DNA of 44,725 bases from CAINVV01 sp037140615 (GCA_037140615.1 JBAXED010000021.1:1-44725); one strand, 5' to 3'. Positions 34,420-42,162 are shown, counted from the first letter of the stretch. Made by a program: numbers and translations. The notes: generated by a model from the letters alone, not told the origin.

Positions 34420-35511
34420 TCAAATGAGGTATAAATAATCATAATGAATAAAGGGTTTGGTCTTCTTGCCACCTTTCTCTTCCATGGTTTCATCAGATGA
34501 AAAAGAAGCCTTCCCTAATCCAAGTAAGTTGCCTTCGTGGTCTTTGATCCGCACTATGTCACCCTCCTTAAAATATCCCGTAACCGCGGAAATACCTATC
34601 ATGAGGAGACTAACTGCCTTATCAGAAAGCAAGGCTGAACGTGCTCCTTCGTTGATGACTACCTCACCCCGGGCAAAATCGTCCGAATGGGAAAGCCATT
34701 TGCGCACACCGCTTGATTTCTTGGTGGCTGGAAGGAAATGGGTAAATGCCGGCTTATTGGTCCCATGCAGAATATCTATTAATATGTTCTCCTTAAATCC
34801 ATTGGCGATGAATACCGAGATACCTTGTCCGGCAAGTTTCGCGGCAATGTGATATTTAGTCAGCATCCCGCCTCTGCCAAAATTCGATTTTTGAGTAGAA
34901 ATGGAAATCTTTTCAATGCTTCTGTTGGGATGAATAGTCCGGATCAGTTCGCTGCCAGGTAGATCCGGGGCGGCAGTATAGACACCGTCGACATTTGAAA
35001 GAATAACCAGTGCTTCCATGTCCATCATGGAAGCTATCAATCCGGAAAGCTCATCGTTATCTGTAAACATCAACTCCGTTACTGAAATAGTATCATTTTC
35101 ATTAACTACCGGGATGACCTCATTTTCGAGCAGCGTTTGCATGCAGTTGCGCATGTTCAGGTAATGCAGGCGGTCGCCAAAATTCTCCTTGGTAGTTAAC
35201 ACCTGGGCAATGGTGACTCCCTGCTTCTGAAATAGTTCAGCATAGTGGTTAATCAATTTTACCTGACCAACGGCCGACCACAATTGCCGACTGGAAACAG
35301 GATCCAGCTTTTTAAGTGGTTCAACCTCGGCCCGACCTGCTGCTACCGCCCCTGAGGTGACCAGAATAACCTGCACCCCTTCCCTTTTCAGTTTGGTAAT
35401 CTGTTCAACAATATGAGCCATTTTGGAAACATTGAGCATCCCATCATCCCTGGTCAGCACGTTGCTTCCAACTTTAACGACTATTTTTTTGTATGACGAA
35501 GAAATACCCAT
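34420..35511 (-). CDS. proB: Glutamate 5-kinase
   Basis: The 363-residue protein has an amino acid kinase domain (KIVVKVGSNVLTRDDG, VTSGAVAAGR, NENDTISV, FGRGGMLTK) and a C-terminal PUA domain (RGEVVINEGARSALLSDKAVSLLMIGISAV). This two-domain architecture is the feedback-inhibited type. It starts 13 bp after the HTH-cupin regulator and ends 5 bp before proA, so the three form one transcript. Confidence 0.95.
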   Translation of the reverse strand: MGISSSYKKIVVKVGSNVLTRDDGMLNVSKMAHIVEQITKLKREGVQVILVTSGAVAAGRAEVEPLKKLDPVSSRQLWSAVGQVKLINHYAELFQKQGVTIAQVLTTKENFGDRLHYLNMRNCMQTLLENEVIPVVNENDTISVTELMFTDNDELSGLIASMMDMEALVILSNVDGVYTAAPDLPGSELIRTIHPNRSIEKISISTQKSNFGRGGMLTKYHIAAKLAGQGISVFIANGFKENILIDILHGTNKPAFTHFLPATKKSSGVRKWLSHSDDFARGEVVINEGARSALLSDKAVSLLMIGISAVTGYFKEGDIVRIKDHEGNLLGLGKASFSSDETMEEKGGKKTKPFIHYDYLYLI

Positions 35512-35524
35512 TGATACTATTTTA

Positions 35525-36076
35525 TCACAGAACTACCGCCAAAAACCTTGCAACCCTGCCATTCATTGCCTGCATCCCATGAGGAATAGACGAATCGAAA
35601 TAGACGGAGTCTCCCGGATTAAGGATGAGCTCATTGTCTCCGATGCATACCTTCATCTGGCCCTCGAGCATGTAATGAAATTCCTGTCCGGTGTGCGCGT
35701 TGATGGCAATTTCAGGATCCTCTTTTGGCTCAACAATCACAAAATATGGGTCCGCCTTGCGGTTGGCAAAATTGGCCGACAACGACTCATAGTTGTAAGA
35801 CTGACGCCTCTGAACCACAACGCCTTTCCCTTTTCTGGTAAGGTCAAAAGTGTGAACATGAGGCTGCTCTCCAGTAAGAAGGGTGGTAATATCAAACCCA
35901 AAATGCCTGGCCATCCGATGCAAAATACTGACAGGAATATCCATTTCCCCACTCTCATATTTCAGGTATTCCGGCACTGAAATGTCACAGGTTTGTGCTG
36001 CCTTTTCGGGTGATATTTCCAGCGATTCGCGCATTCCTTTGAGACGATTGGCGATCTCAATGATTTGTCGTTCCAT
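35525..36076 (-). CDS. XRE-family HTH-cupin regulator
   Basis: The ATG at 36076 gives 183 residues (MERQIIEIANRLKGMRESLEI). Any extension upstream would translate the CTCGGGGACC repeat and is rejected. An XRE helix-turn-helix (about 8-65) is followed by a cupin_2 domain with GQEFHYMLEGQMKVCIGDNE and GDSVYFDSSIPHGM, where His and Glu would coordinate a metal. This pair of domains is common in regulators sensing small molecules. It lies between proC and proB with gaps of 10 and 13 bp, so it may regulate proline synthesis; no direct proof. Confidence 0.88.
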   Translation of the reverse strand: MERQIIEIANRLKGMRESLEISPEKAAQTCDISVPEYLKYESGEMDIPVSILHRMARHFGFDITTLLTGEQPHVHTFDLTRKGKGVVVQRRQSYNYESLSANFANRKADPYFVIVEPKEDPEIAINAHTGQEFHYMLEGQMKVCIGDNELILNPGDSVYFDSSIPHGMQAMNGRVARFLAVVL

Positions 36077-36084
36077 TTTTTTTA

Positions 36085-36181
36085 AGTTAAGAGTTGAGAG
36101 TTGAGAGTTGAGAACGGTCCCCGAGCGAAGTCGAGGGGGAGTTGGATGAAGAAACCCGGTCCCCGAGCGTAGTCGAGGAGG
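36085..36181. repeat. REP-like CGGTCCCCGAGCG repeat pair inside the proC 3' end
   Basis: GAGTTGA units (36085-36112) are followed by two near-identical copies of CGGTCCCCGAGCG-A/T-AGTCGAGG (36115-36139 and 36157-36181). Sequences of this kind (CCTCGACTNCGCTCGGGGA) are frequent in Bacteroidota genomes. Here they are translated as the last 31 residues of ProC, including two LGDR copies. Confidence 0.88.
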
Positions 36182-36977
36182 CATTGTTCAGCTTATTAAA
36201 AGAGACAAGCAAACCACGTATCAAAGCCGAGGAAAAACCTTGATGTTCCATTTCATTTAAGCCTGAAATCGTAATGCCCTTTGGCGTAGTCACCTTATCG
36301 ATTTCCTGTTCGGGGTGCCTTCCGGTTTGAAGGATGAGCTCTGTCGCGCCTTTTACTGTCTGGGCAACAATTTGCTGGGCTACATCGGCACCAAATCCAA
36401 TTTCCACGCCACCTTGAATGGCGGCACGAATGAAGCGCAAAGCAAAAGCAATTCCGCAGGCACCTAATACGGTTGCGGCAGCCATCAACTCCTCGTTGAT
36501 AAAAATCACTTTACCCAGTGTTTCAAAAAGATCCCCAACCAGTTTCTGAATGGCCGGATCACAATCAGGAGCGGCAATCAGTGTCATGGATTCCTGCAAT
36601 GCTACGGCAGTGTTTGGCATCACCCTGAATGTGAGCACACCTTCAGGAACATTTTCGTTTAATTCGGCCAAAGAGATTCCGGTCATCAAGGAGAGAAGGA
36701 TTTGCCCGGGTTTCAAATGCGGTTTTAGCTCGCGAAGCAGTTCGATGGCCTGGTATGGTTTTACAGCCAGGACTACTACCTCCCGACCTGCAACACCTTT
36801 CGCATTCTCCTTTTCGATGCTTACACCTTTTGTTCTAAGATCTTCCAGCAAGTGCACCCTTCGGCGCGTGATGCAGATTTTGGAAGGCTCAATCCCAGCT
36901 TTCAGAAAGCCTTCAGCAACTGATCTACCGAGATTTCCACCTCCAATAATTCCTATATTGACTTGATTTATTTGCAT
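36087..36977 (-). CDS. proC: Pyrroline-5-carboxylate reductase
   Basis: The 296 residues begin with a Rossmann fold (GIIGGGNLGRSVAEGFLKAG) and include LAVKPYQ, RVMPNTAVALQESMT and the proline-binding C-terminal helices (GATELILQTGRHPEQEIDKVTTPKGITISGLNEME). It uses NAD(P)H to make proline. The usual length is about 265-270; the last 31 residues (from ASSTTLGDRV) are translated repeat, so the tail is probably non-functional. Its ATG lies inside the 3' end of a 23-codon small ORF (10-bp overlap). Confidence 0.94.
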   Translation of the reverse strand: MQINQVNIGIIGGGNLGRSVAEGFLKAGIEPSKICITRRRVHLLEDLRTKGVSIEKENAKGVAGREVVVLAVKPYQAIELLRELKPHLKPGQILLSLMTGISLAELNENVPEGVLTFRVMPNTAVALQESMTLIAAPDCDPAIQKLVGDLFETLGKVIFINEELMAAATVLGACGIAFALRFIRAAIQGGVEIGFGADVAQQIVAQTVKGATELILQTGRHPEQEIDKVTTPKGITISGLNEMEHQGFSSALIRGLLVSFNKLNNASSTTLGDRVSSSNSPSTSLGDRSQLSTLNS

Positions 36978-37039
36978 GATTGTTTCATCTGATTATAATT
37001 TTGTTTTTTAGTTGCCAGATGGAATTTCCACATAATCAT
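36968..37039 (-). CDS. 23-codon small ORF overlapping the proC start (leader family)
   Basis: An ATG at 37039 opens a frame ending MWKFHLATKKQNYNQMKQ plus three residues, with a TAA 10 bp inside proC. Its FHLATKKQ matches the FHVAIKKQ of the argG leader at identical nucleotide spacing, and similarity extends upstream into SHQPKM versus SHRLRM, so the true start may lie further up or be non-ATG. The frame is otherwise unrecognised. Confidence 0.5.
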   Translation of the reverse strand: MIMWKFHLATKKQNYNQMKQSCK

Positions 37040-37097
37040 TTTCGGTTGGTGTGAATATATTCCTCCTGGCTATTTCCTTATTTATTGACTGTGCAAA

Positions 37098-38228
37098 TTA
37101 CATATTTTTCACAACACGGCTGAAGGTTTCAAGGAATCTAACTGCATCATTCTTTGTCAATGTCAAAGGCGGCAATATCCTGATCACATGAGTTCCTGTT
37201 ACTCCCGTGAATATTTTCTCTTCGAACAATAGTTTTTTGCGAAGAGCCACCACCGGCTCCTCAAATTCTAACCCAATCATCAATCCTTTGCCACGAACCT
37301 CTTTTATCTGCGCGAAGGAAGCCAATTCCTCCAAAAGAATTCCTCCAACAGTTGCCGCATTTTCTATCAGATCTTCCTGCTCCATGATTTCCAAAACCGC
37401 CAGTCCGGCAGCACAAGCCAGGTAATTACCACCGAAAGTTGTTCCAAGCATTCCGTGCCAGGGTTTGAATTCAGGAGCAATCAATACTCCCCCTATCGGA
37501 AAGCCGTTGCCCATTCCTTTCGCTACTGTAATCACATCTGCGCGAATACCAGCGTATTGGTGGGCAAAGAATTTTCCGCTACGGCCATAGCCGGATTGCA
37601 CTTCATCCAAAATTAACAGCGCTCCCTTCTCTTTGCACAGCTTACTGGCATTCTGAAGAAATGCCGGATCAGGCACCCTGCATCCGCCTACACCCTGGAT
37701 ACCTTCCACCAGGACTGCCGCTACCTCCCCGGACGATAAGGCAACTCTCAAAGCCTCTGTATCGTTTAGCGGAAGAATAACGCGGTCGTGCACATCATTG
37801 AGCGGGGCAACAATTTTGGGATTATCCGTCACTGCCACAGCGGCTGAAGTTCGACCATGAAATGATTTATCGAAGGCCACAATCCTCTTTTTCCCGGTCA
37901 GAAAGGAGGCCAATTTCAAGGCATTTTCATTCGCTTCTGCCCCCGAATTGCATAAAAACAGGCTGTAATCACCATAACCGGAAAGTTCTCCCAGCTTGGA
38001 AGCCAGCTCTTCTTGCATCGGATTCTGTACCGAATTTGAGTAAAATCCTATCTTTTCTAGCTGATCAGTGATCCGTTTCAAATAATGTGGATGCGAATGA
38101 CCCACTGAGATCACTGCATGACCTCCATATAAATCAAGGTATTCAACACCATTCTTATCGGTAATGGTGCACCCGATAGCCGAAACCGGAGTCAGGTCAT
38201 AAAGGGGATAAACGTCAAAAAGGTTCAC
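37098..38228 (-). CDS. argD: N-acylornithine aminotransferase
   Basis: The 376 residues form a class III PLP aminotransferase: DLYGGHAVISVGHSHPHYL, FLCNSGAEANENALKLA, KSFHGRTSAAVAVTDN, LILDEVQSGYGRSG, and the PLP lysine in TVAKGMGNGFPIGG. It converts N-acylglutamate semialdehyde to N-acylornithine, using the succinyl form if argF' is a SOTCase. It follows argC by 87 bp of GGTTAATG repeats and precedes the proC small ORF by 58 bp. Confidence 0.94.
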   Translation of the reverse strand: MNLFDVYPLYDLTPVSAIGCTITDKNGVEYLDLYGGHAVISVGHSHPHYLKRITDQLEKIGFYSNSVQNPMQEELASKLGELSGYGDYSLFLCNSGAEANENALKLASFLTGKKRIVAFDKSFHGRTSAAVAVTDNPKIVAPLNDVHDRVILPLNDTEALRVALSSGEVAAVLVEGIQGVGGCRVPDPAFLQNASKLCKEKGALLILDEVQSGYGRSGKFFAHQYAGIRADVITVAKGMGNGFPIGGVLIAPEFKPWHGMLGTTFGGNYLACAAGLAVLEIMEQEDLIENAATVGGILLEELASFAQIKEVRGKGLMIGLEFEEPVVALRKKLLFEEKIFTGVTGTHVIRILPPLTLTKNDAVRFLETFSRVVKNM

Positions 38229-38270
38229 GATATTAGATTTTTAGTTGTTCAAAAATGATCCTTGGTTGAT

Positions 38271-38318
38271 GGTTAATGATGAGCGAATTAACCATTAACC
38301 ATTAACCATTAACCATTA
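38271..38318. repeat. CATTAACC tandem repeat with inverted partner
   Basis: GGTTAATG (38271-38278) faces four to five tandem CATTAAC units (38287-38318), giving a hairpin-capable spacer between argC and argD. The last unit overlaps the argC stop codon. Confidence 0.8.
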
Positions 38319-39296
38319 AAAAGCCACTGCTTTCAGATTCAATCCAGCATTCTCATCGATGCCAAACATCAGATTCATGTTCTGCACGGCCTGACCGGAA
38401 GCACCTTTCAAAAGATTGTCTATGCATGAAATGATCATCAGCTGATCTCCATGCTTCTCGAGATAAAGCAGGCATTTATTTGTGTTAACGACTTGTTTCA
38501 AATCAGGATTTTCATCGGTAAGCCATACAAACGGATGAGACTGATAATAATCGGCAAACAATTTTGTCGCATCTGCCAGAGTTCCCGCAAAACGGGTGTA
38601 AGCAGTGGTGAAAATGCCCCGCGTATGGTTTCCCCTCACGGGAATAAAATGAACCGAATTTGCAAAATTGGGTTGCGCCTGTTTCAGACTTTCGCAAATC
38701 TCACCAAGATGCTGGTGTTCAAATGCCTTATAAACAGACAAATTGCTATCTCTCCAGCTGAAATGGGATGTTTTTGTGGGTTCTTGTCCTGCACCGGTTG
38801 ATCCGGTAATGGCATTCACATGGAGGTCGCCCATGATCAGTCCGGCATCAGCCAGAGGCAGAAGAGCCAATTGGATACCTGAAGCAAAACATCCGGGATT
38901 AGCTATGTATGAAGACTGCTTTATTGCCGACCGGTTCAACTCCGGTAGCCCATATACAAAATTGTTTCCAAACCTTTTCAAGCGAAAATCGTGGCTTAGA
39001 TCAATTATTTTCAGATGCCCTGGAAGGTCATTTTTGGCGAGATATTCAATCGATTTCCCATGACCAGAGCATAGAAAAATCACATCAACCTGACCAAAAT
39101 CGATGTTGTTGAAAATCAAATCAGTTTCACCCAAAAGATCCTTGTGAACCGAAGAAATAAGTTGACCATTGTTGCTGCTGCTTTGAACGTATTTCAAAGT
39201 TGCATTTGGATGATACAAAAGGATACGGATCAACTCTCCGGCAGTATATCCGGCACCTCCGACAATTCCGACTCGAATATTATTGCTTGTTGCCAT
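38316..39296 (-). CDS. argC: N-acyl-gamma-glutamyl-phosphate reductase
   Basis: The 326-residue enzyme shows the Rossmann motif GIVGGAGYTAGEL (10-22), the active-site Cys 136 in NPGCFASG, and GSTGAGQEPTK, HFIPVRGNHTRGIFTTAYTRF. It reduces the acylglutamyl phosphate made by ArgB. It starts 2 bp after argG and ends in CATTAACC repeats. Confidence 0.95.
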   Translation of the reverse strand: MATSNNIRVGIVGGAGYTAGELIRILLYHPNATLKYVQSSSNNGQLISSVHKDLLGETDLIFNNIDFGQVDVIFLCSGHGKSIEYLAKNDLPGHLKIIDLSHDFRLKRFGNNFVYGLPELNRSAIKQSSYIANPGCFASGIQLALLPLADAGLIMGDLHVNAITGSTGAGQEPTKTSHFSWRDSNLSVYKAFEHQHLGEICESLKQAQPNFANSVHFIPVRGNHTRGIFTTAYTRFAGTLADATKLFADYYQSHPFVWLTDENPDLKQVVNTNKCLLYLEKHGDQLMIISCIDNLLKGASGQAVQNMNLMFGIDENAGLNLKAVAF

Positions 39297-39298
39297 TT

Positions 39299-40486
39299 CT
39301 ATTTATTTACCGCATAAAAGATCTTCAGCTGATTGCTCAATATCTTGGTGTAACCCTTGGCGTCGTCTGCGCTCCAGCCTTTGTTCATCTCGCCATATGA
39401 TCCGAAATTGCTGTTCATCAGATCATGCTCCGACTCAATTCCGACTAGTTGAAATGTATATGGCAAGAGTTTGATAATCACCTTCCCGGTTACGTTTTCC
39501 TGACTGCTTTCGAGAAATTTCTCCATGTCGCGCATCACAGGTTCCAGGTATTGAGCTTCGTGAAGGAACATTCCGTACCAGTTGCTCAGTTGCTCTTTCC
39601 AATATTGCTGCCATTTGGTGAGCGTATGTTTTTCGAGCAGATGATGAGCCTTGATAATCAGCATCGGAGCAGCAGCTTCAAATCCAACCCTGCCTTTGAT
39701 ACCTATGATGGTGTCTCCCACATGGGTGTCGCGGCCGATAGCCCAGGCAGATCCAATCTTTTCGACTTCCCTGATCACATCAACAGGATTGTGGTGAGTT
39801 TTGCCATTAACTGCCTTCAGCTGACCCTTTAAGAATTCGAGTGTAAGAATTTCCTCGCCCTCCCTGGTCAGATGAGTAGGATAAGCACTTTCGGGCAATG
39901 TTTTGTTGCTTGTCAGGGTTTCTTTGCCCCCGATGCTTGTTCCCCATAGACCCTGGTTGACAGAATAAGCCATCTTTTCGAAATTGTCTTTCACACCGTT
40001 GTTACGCAAGTATTCGATCTCGGCATCCCTGGTTAGCTCAAGGTCTCGGGTAGGGGTCAAAATTTTTATTTCAGGTGCCAGAACTTCAAAAGCAAGGTCA
40101 AACCTTATTTGGTCATTCCCTGCGCCTGTGCTACCATGAGCCACATATTGAGCTCCTATTTTTTTGGCGTAATCAATGACTGCCAAGGCCTGAAAGATTC
40201 GTTCCGAACTAACCGAAATTGGATAAGTATTGTTTCTTAACACATTGCCATATACCATGTAACGTATGCCCTTGCTGTAATAATCAGCAGTAATGTCCAA
40301 GGCTTTGTGCGACTTGACACCCAAGGAATAGGCTTTCTTTTCAATCGCGGCAAGTTCTTCCTGCGAGAATCCTCCAGTATTGGCCACTGCGGAATGGACA
40401 TCCAATCCCTTTTCTTTGGCAAGATAAATAGCGCAAAACGAGGTATCCAAACCACCGCTGAATGCCAAAACAACTTTTTCTTTCAT
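39299..40486 (-). CDS. argG: Argininosuccinate synthase
   Basis: The 395 residues begin MKEKVVLAFSGGLDTSFCAIYLAKEKG with the ATP pyrophosphatase loop SGGLDTS. GSTGAGNDQIRFD and later GIKGRVGFEAA fit ArgG, though the sequence is of the divergent Bacteroidota subgroup. It joins citrulline and aspartate. The ATG overlaps the TGA of a 26-codon small ORF (ATGA), and argC follows after 2 bp, so argG-argC form a tight pair. Confidence 0.94.
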   Translation of the reverse strand: MKEKVVLAFSGGLDTSFCAIYLAKEKGLDVHSAVANTGGFSQEELAAIEKKAYSLGVKSHKALDITADYYSKGIRYMVYGNVLRNNTYPISVSSERIFQALAVIDYAKKIGAQYVAHGSTGAGNDQIRFDLAFEVLAPEIKILTPTRDLELTRDAEIEYLRNNGVKDNFEKMAYSVNQGLWGTSIGGKETLTSNKTLPESAYPTHLTREGEEILTLEFLKGQLKAVNGKTHHNPVDVIREVEKIGSAWAIGRDTHVGDTIIGIKGRVGFEAAAPMLIIKAHHLLEKHTLTKWQQYWKEQLSNWYGMFLHEAQYLEPVMRDMEKFLESSQENVTGKVIIKLLPYTFQLVGIESEHDLMNSNFGSYGEMNKGWSADDAKGYTKILSNQLKIFYAVNK

Positions 40487-40563
40487 GTGTAAATAATTTG
40501 TTTTTTAATTGCCACATGGAATACCCTCATATTCATTCTCAATCGGTGTGAAAAGTATCTCAT
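40483..40563 (-). CDS. 26-codon small ORF coupled to argG (leader family)
   Basis: The ORF has an ATG at 40563 and a TGA overlapping the argG ATG by 4 bp. The product begins MRYFSHRLRMNMRV and ends FHVAIKKQIIYT, with four Arg among 26 residues, all in the first half. The ending is shared with the small ORFs before argB and proC. Arg codons suggest, but do not prove, an attenuation role. It lies just downstream of a candidate promoter and ArgR boxes. Confidence 0.55.
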   Translation of the reverse strand: MRYFSHRLRMNMRVFHVAIKKQIIYT

Positions 40564-40579
40564 GGGTATTTCATCTTTC

Positions 40580-40645
40580 TATATTTTTATTCAAATCAAT
40601 ATTTATGCACTATCAAAATTATAAGGCTAAAGGTTAAAGGCTAAA
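40580..40645 (-). promoter_or_regulatory. Candidate argG promoter and ArgR boxes
   Basis: On the minus strand TAATTTTG (40621-40614) matches the -7 consensus, with TTTA (40645-40642) 20 bp upstream near the -33 position, inside repeat sequence. Two ARG-box-like cores (TGCATAAATATTGA, 40609-40596; TGAATAAAAATATA, 40593-40580) follow. Each differs at two positions from TGAAT-N4-ATTCA, and the spacing is shorter than in E. coli. Confidence 0.4.
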
Positions 40646-40775
40646 GGCTAAATTGAAGAACTCATTGAGCAAAATTTCCACTAATCATATAACTCATGTC
40701 TCATGTCTTATGTCTCATGTCTTAGTTCAAATGTCCCCTTTATCCTTTTTACTTTATCCTTTATCCTTATTCCTC
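40622..40775. repeat. Intergenic repeat element, copy 2 (inverted relative to copy 1)
   Basis: Read on the minus strand it contains TTTGAACTAAGACATGAG, GACATGAG units, the core GAAATTTTGCTCAATGAGTT and CTTTAGCCTTTAACC units, the same order as 29098-29282. It lies between the argG promoter region and the GNAT gene, and its first units (GGATAAAGG) encode the GNAT C-terminus KDKG and stop. Confidence 0.88.
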
Positions 40776-41398
40776 TTCTCCAGCCATTCTTTAAACATCT
40801 CAAACGGCATGTTCATTTTGCTTTTTTCCTTTTGCCAGGCCGGATCATACAACATGCCGGTGCAAAGGCACTTGGAGTGCTTCATCCGCAACAGGATATC
40901 ATAGTTGACACAACTTTGGCAACCTTTCCAGAATTGCTCATCGTCTGTAAGTTCAGAAAATGTTACCGGTCTGTATCCCAGCTCCGAATTTATTTTCATA
41001 ACAGCCAAACCGGTCGTTAAACCAAACAATTTGGCTTCGGGAAATTTCTTTCTCGAAATATCAAAAGCCTTGTGTTTGATTCGGGTAGCCAGGCCGAAAC
41101 CCCTGTAATCCCAATGGACAATCAAACCTGAATTGGCCACATATTTTTCATCGCTCCACGATTCGATGTAACAAAATCCGGCAAATTTTTCACCATCAAG
41201 AGCGATAATCGCTTTCCCATTGCTGATTTTGTCAGCAATGTATTCGTGGGTACGCCTCGCGATACCCGTTCCACGTTCCAGCGAAGCTTTCTCGATGGTG
41301 TCATTTATTTCATCCACATATTTCAGATGAGCCTCATTGGCCAGCATCACGATGATTTCCGGCTTTTTGGGTTCAGTATTTTTTTTCCTGAATATCAT
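40754..41398 (-). CDS. GNAT acyltransferase, probable N-acylglutamate synthase
   Basis: The ATG at 41398 gives 214 residues; an upstream TTG adds four. A GNAT fold is visible (AIIALDGEKFAGFCYIESW, then HWDYRGFGLATRIKHKAF for the acyl-CoA loop, FGLTTGLAVMKINSELGY). The C-terminal half is unusual: CQSC followed by KHSKCLCTG, four Cys that could bind a metal. This gene sits between argR and argG as in Bacteroides, where I recall that the corresponding gene is needed for arginine synthesis and takes the role of ArgA. No argA or argJ is otherwise seen here. Acetyl versus succinyl donor is undecided. Confidence 0.8.
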   Translation of the reverse strand: MIFRKKNTEPKKPEIIVMLANEAHLKYVDEINDTIEKASLERGTGIARRTHEYIADKISNGKAIIALDGEKFAGFCYIESWSDEKYVANSGLIVHWDYRGFGLATRIKHKAFDISRKKFPEAKLFGLTTGLAVMKINSELGYRPVTFSELTDDEQFWKGCQSCVNYDILLRMKHSKCLCTGMLYDPAWQKEKSKMNMPFEMFKEWLEKRNKDKG

Positions 41399-41436
41399 TT
41401 GTTGTAACAATGTTATTTAATATTTAAAAAAATCAC

Positions 41437-41537
41437 ACGAGTTTCACAGAGGAATCTCCGAGTTATACAGAGAAGAAATGGATTTTTTCTCTGTGTAACT
41501 CTGTGCTTCTCCTGGGGTTTCTCTGTGTAATATTGTA
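41437..41537. repeat. CTCTGTG inverted repeat between argR and the GNAT gene
   Basis: CACAGAG and ACAGAGAAG units on the left (41446-41476) face CTTCTC, CTCTGTGTAACTCTGTG and TTTCTCTGTG units on the right (41488-41530). The sequence can fold back on itself. Similar CTCTGTG strings are known as low-complexity intergenic repeats in many bacteria. Confidence 0.8.
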
Positions 41538-41540
41538 GCA

Positions 41541-42029
41541 TTATAATCTGTTCTCAAGCTTTGGCATAATACCGATCAGGGTCTTTGTGACATCACTCCT
41601 TCCAATTCCCTCGCGGATAATCAGCAGAATGGTATCATCGCCGGCGATGGTTCCAAGTATTTCACTGCTGCATGCCTCATCAATGGCCAAAGCAGTGCTG
41701 GAAGCAAATCCCGGCAATGTTTTAATCACACCCAAATTGCCGGAAAATTCTATACCAAGAACTCCATCAGCCAAAAAATTCAGCCTGGAAGGAGCGCCTT
41801 CCATGTTGCCGGAATTTATTGCGCTCCCGGTAGGCAGCCGATAAGCATAACCCACCTTGGAATCGCTGACCTTAATGACTTGCATGGCCTTTAAGTCGCG
41901 CGACAAAGTAGCCTGTGTTACCTCCAATCCCTTCGACAAAAGCTTCAGCTGAAGGTCATCCTGGTTACTGATAACTTCGTTGGAAATGATTTTCTTAATC
42001 AGTTCAAAACGTTCATCTCTATTTTTCAA
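41541..42029 (-). CDS. argR: Arginine repressor ArgR
   Basis: The 162-residue protein has the N-terminal winged helix (ELIKKIISNEVISNQDDLQLKLL, VTQATLSRDLKAM) and the C-terminal arginine-binding core with LGTIAGDDTILLI. The only start that fits the family length is a TTG (42029); no in-frame ATG lies near, which would lower translation. A TATATTTG -7 element (42075-42068) overlaps an ARG-box core, so self-repression is likely. Confidence 0.9.
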   Translation of the reverse strand: MKNRDERFELIKKIISNEVISNQDDLQLKLLSKGLEVTQATLSRDLKAMQVIKVSDSKVGYAYRLPTGSAINSGNMEGAPSRLNFLADGVLGIEFSGNLGVIKTLPGFASSTALAIDEACSSEILGTIAGDDTILLIIREGIGRSDVTKTLIGIMPKLENRL

Positions 42030-42037
42030 AACAAATA

Positions 42038-42149
42038 TGAATTTGTATATTTATTCGTATTAAAATGCAAATATATTCATATTTTGTATAATTATATAAC
42101 TTTATGGTGTTTTTTAGTCATATGTTAAGTTTTTATGAATATTTATAAA
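42038..42149. promoter_or_regulatory. ARG-box cluster in the argR-carA intergenic region
   Basis: Three cores resemble TGAAT-N4-ATTCA: TGAATTTGTATATT (42038-42051), TGCAAATATATTCA (42066-42079, two mismatches) and TGAATATTTATAAA (42136-42149, two mismatches). The middle one covers the argR TATATTTG; the last lies just upstream of the carA promoter. The whole region is very AT-rich, so chance matches are possible. Confidence 0.42.
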
Positions 42150-42162
42150 TTTGATTGTATTT

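Noticed and set aside
35525..36184. Longer form of the HTH-cupin protein with N-terminal LRSGT repeats
   Set aside because: The extra 36 residues are translated CTCGGGGACC repeat; the ATG at 36076 fits the family.
37061..37067. AGGAGGA Shine-Dalgarno-like string before the proC small ORF
   Set aside because: The nearest in-frame codon is ATA one base away and the ATG is 22 bases off, and Bacteroidota rarely rely on this signal.
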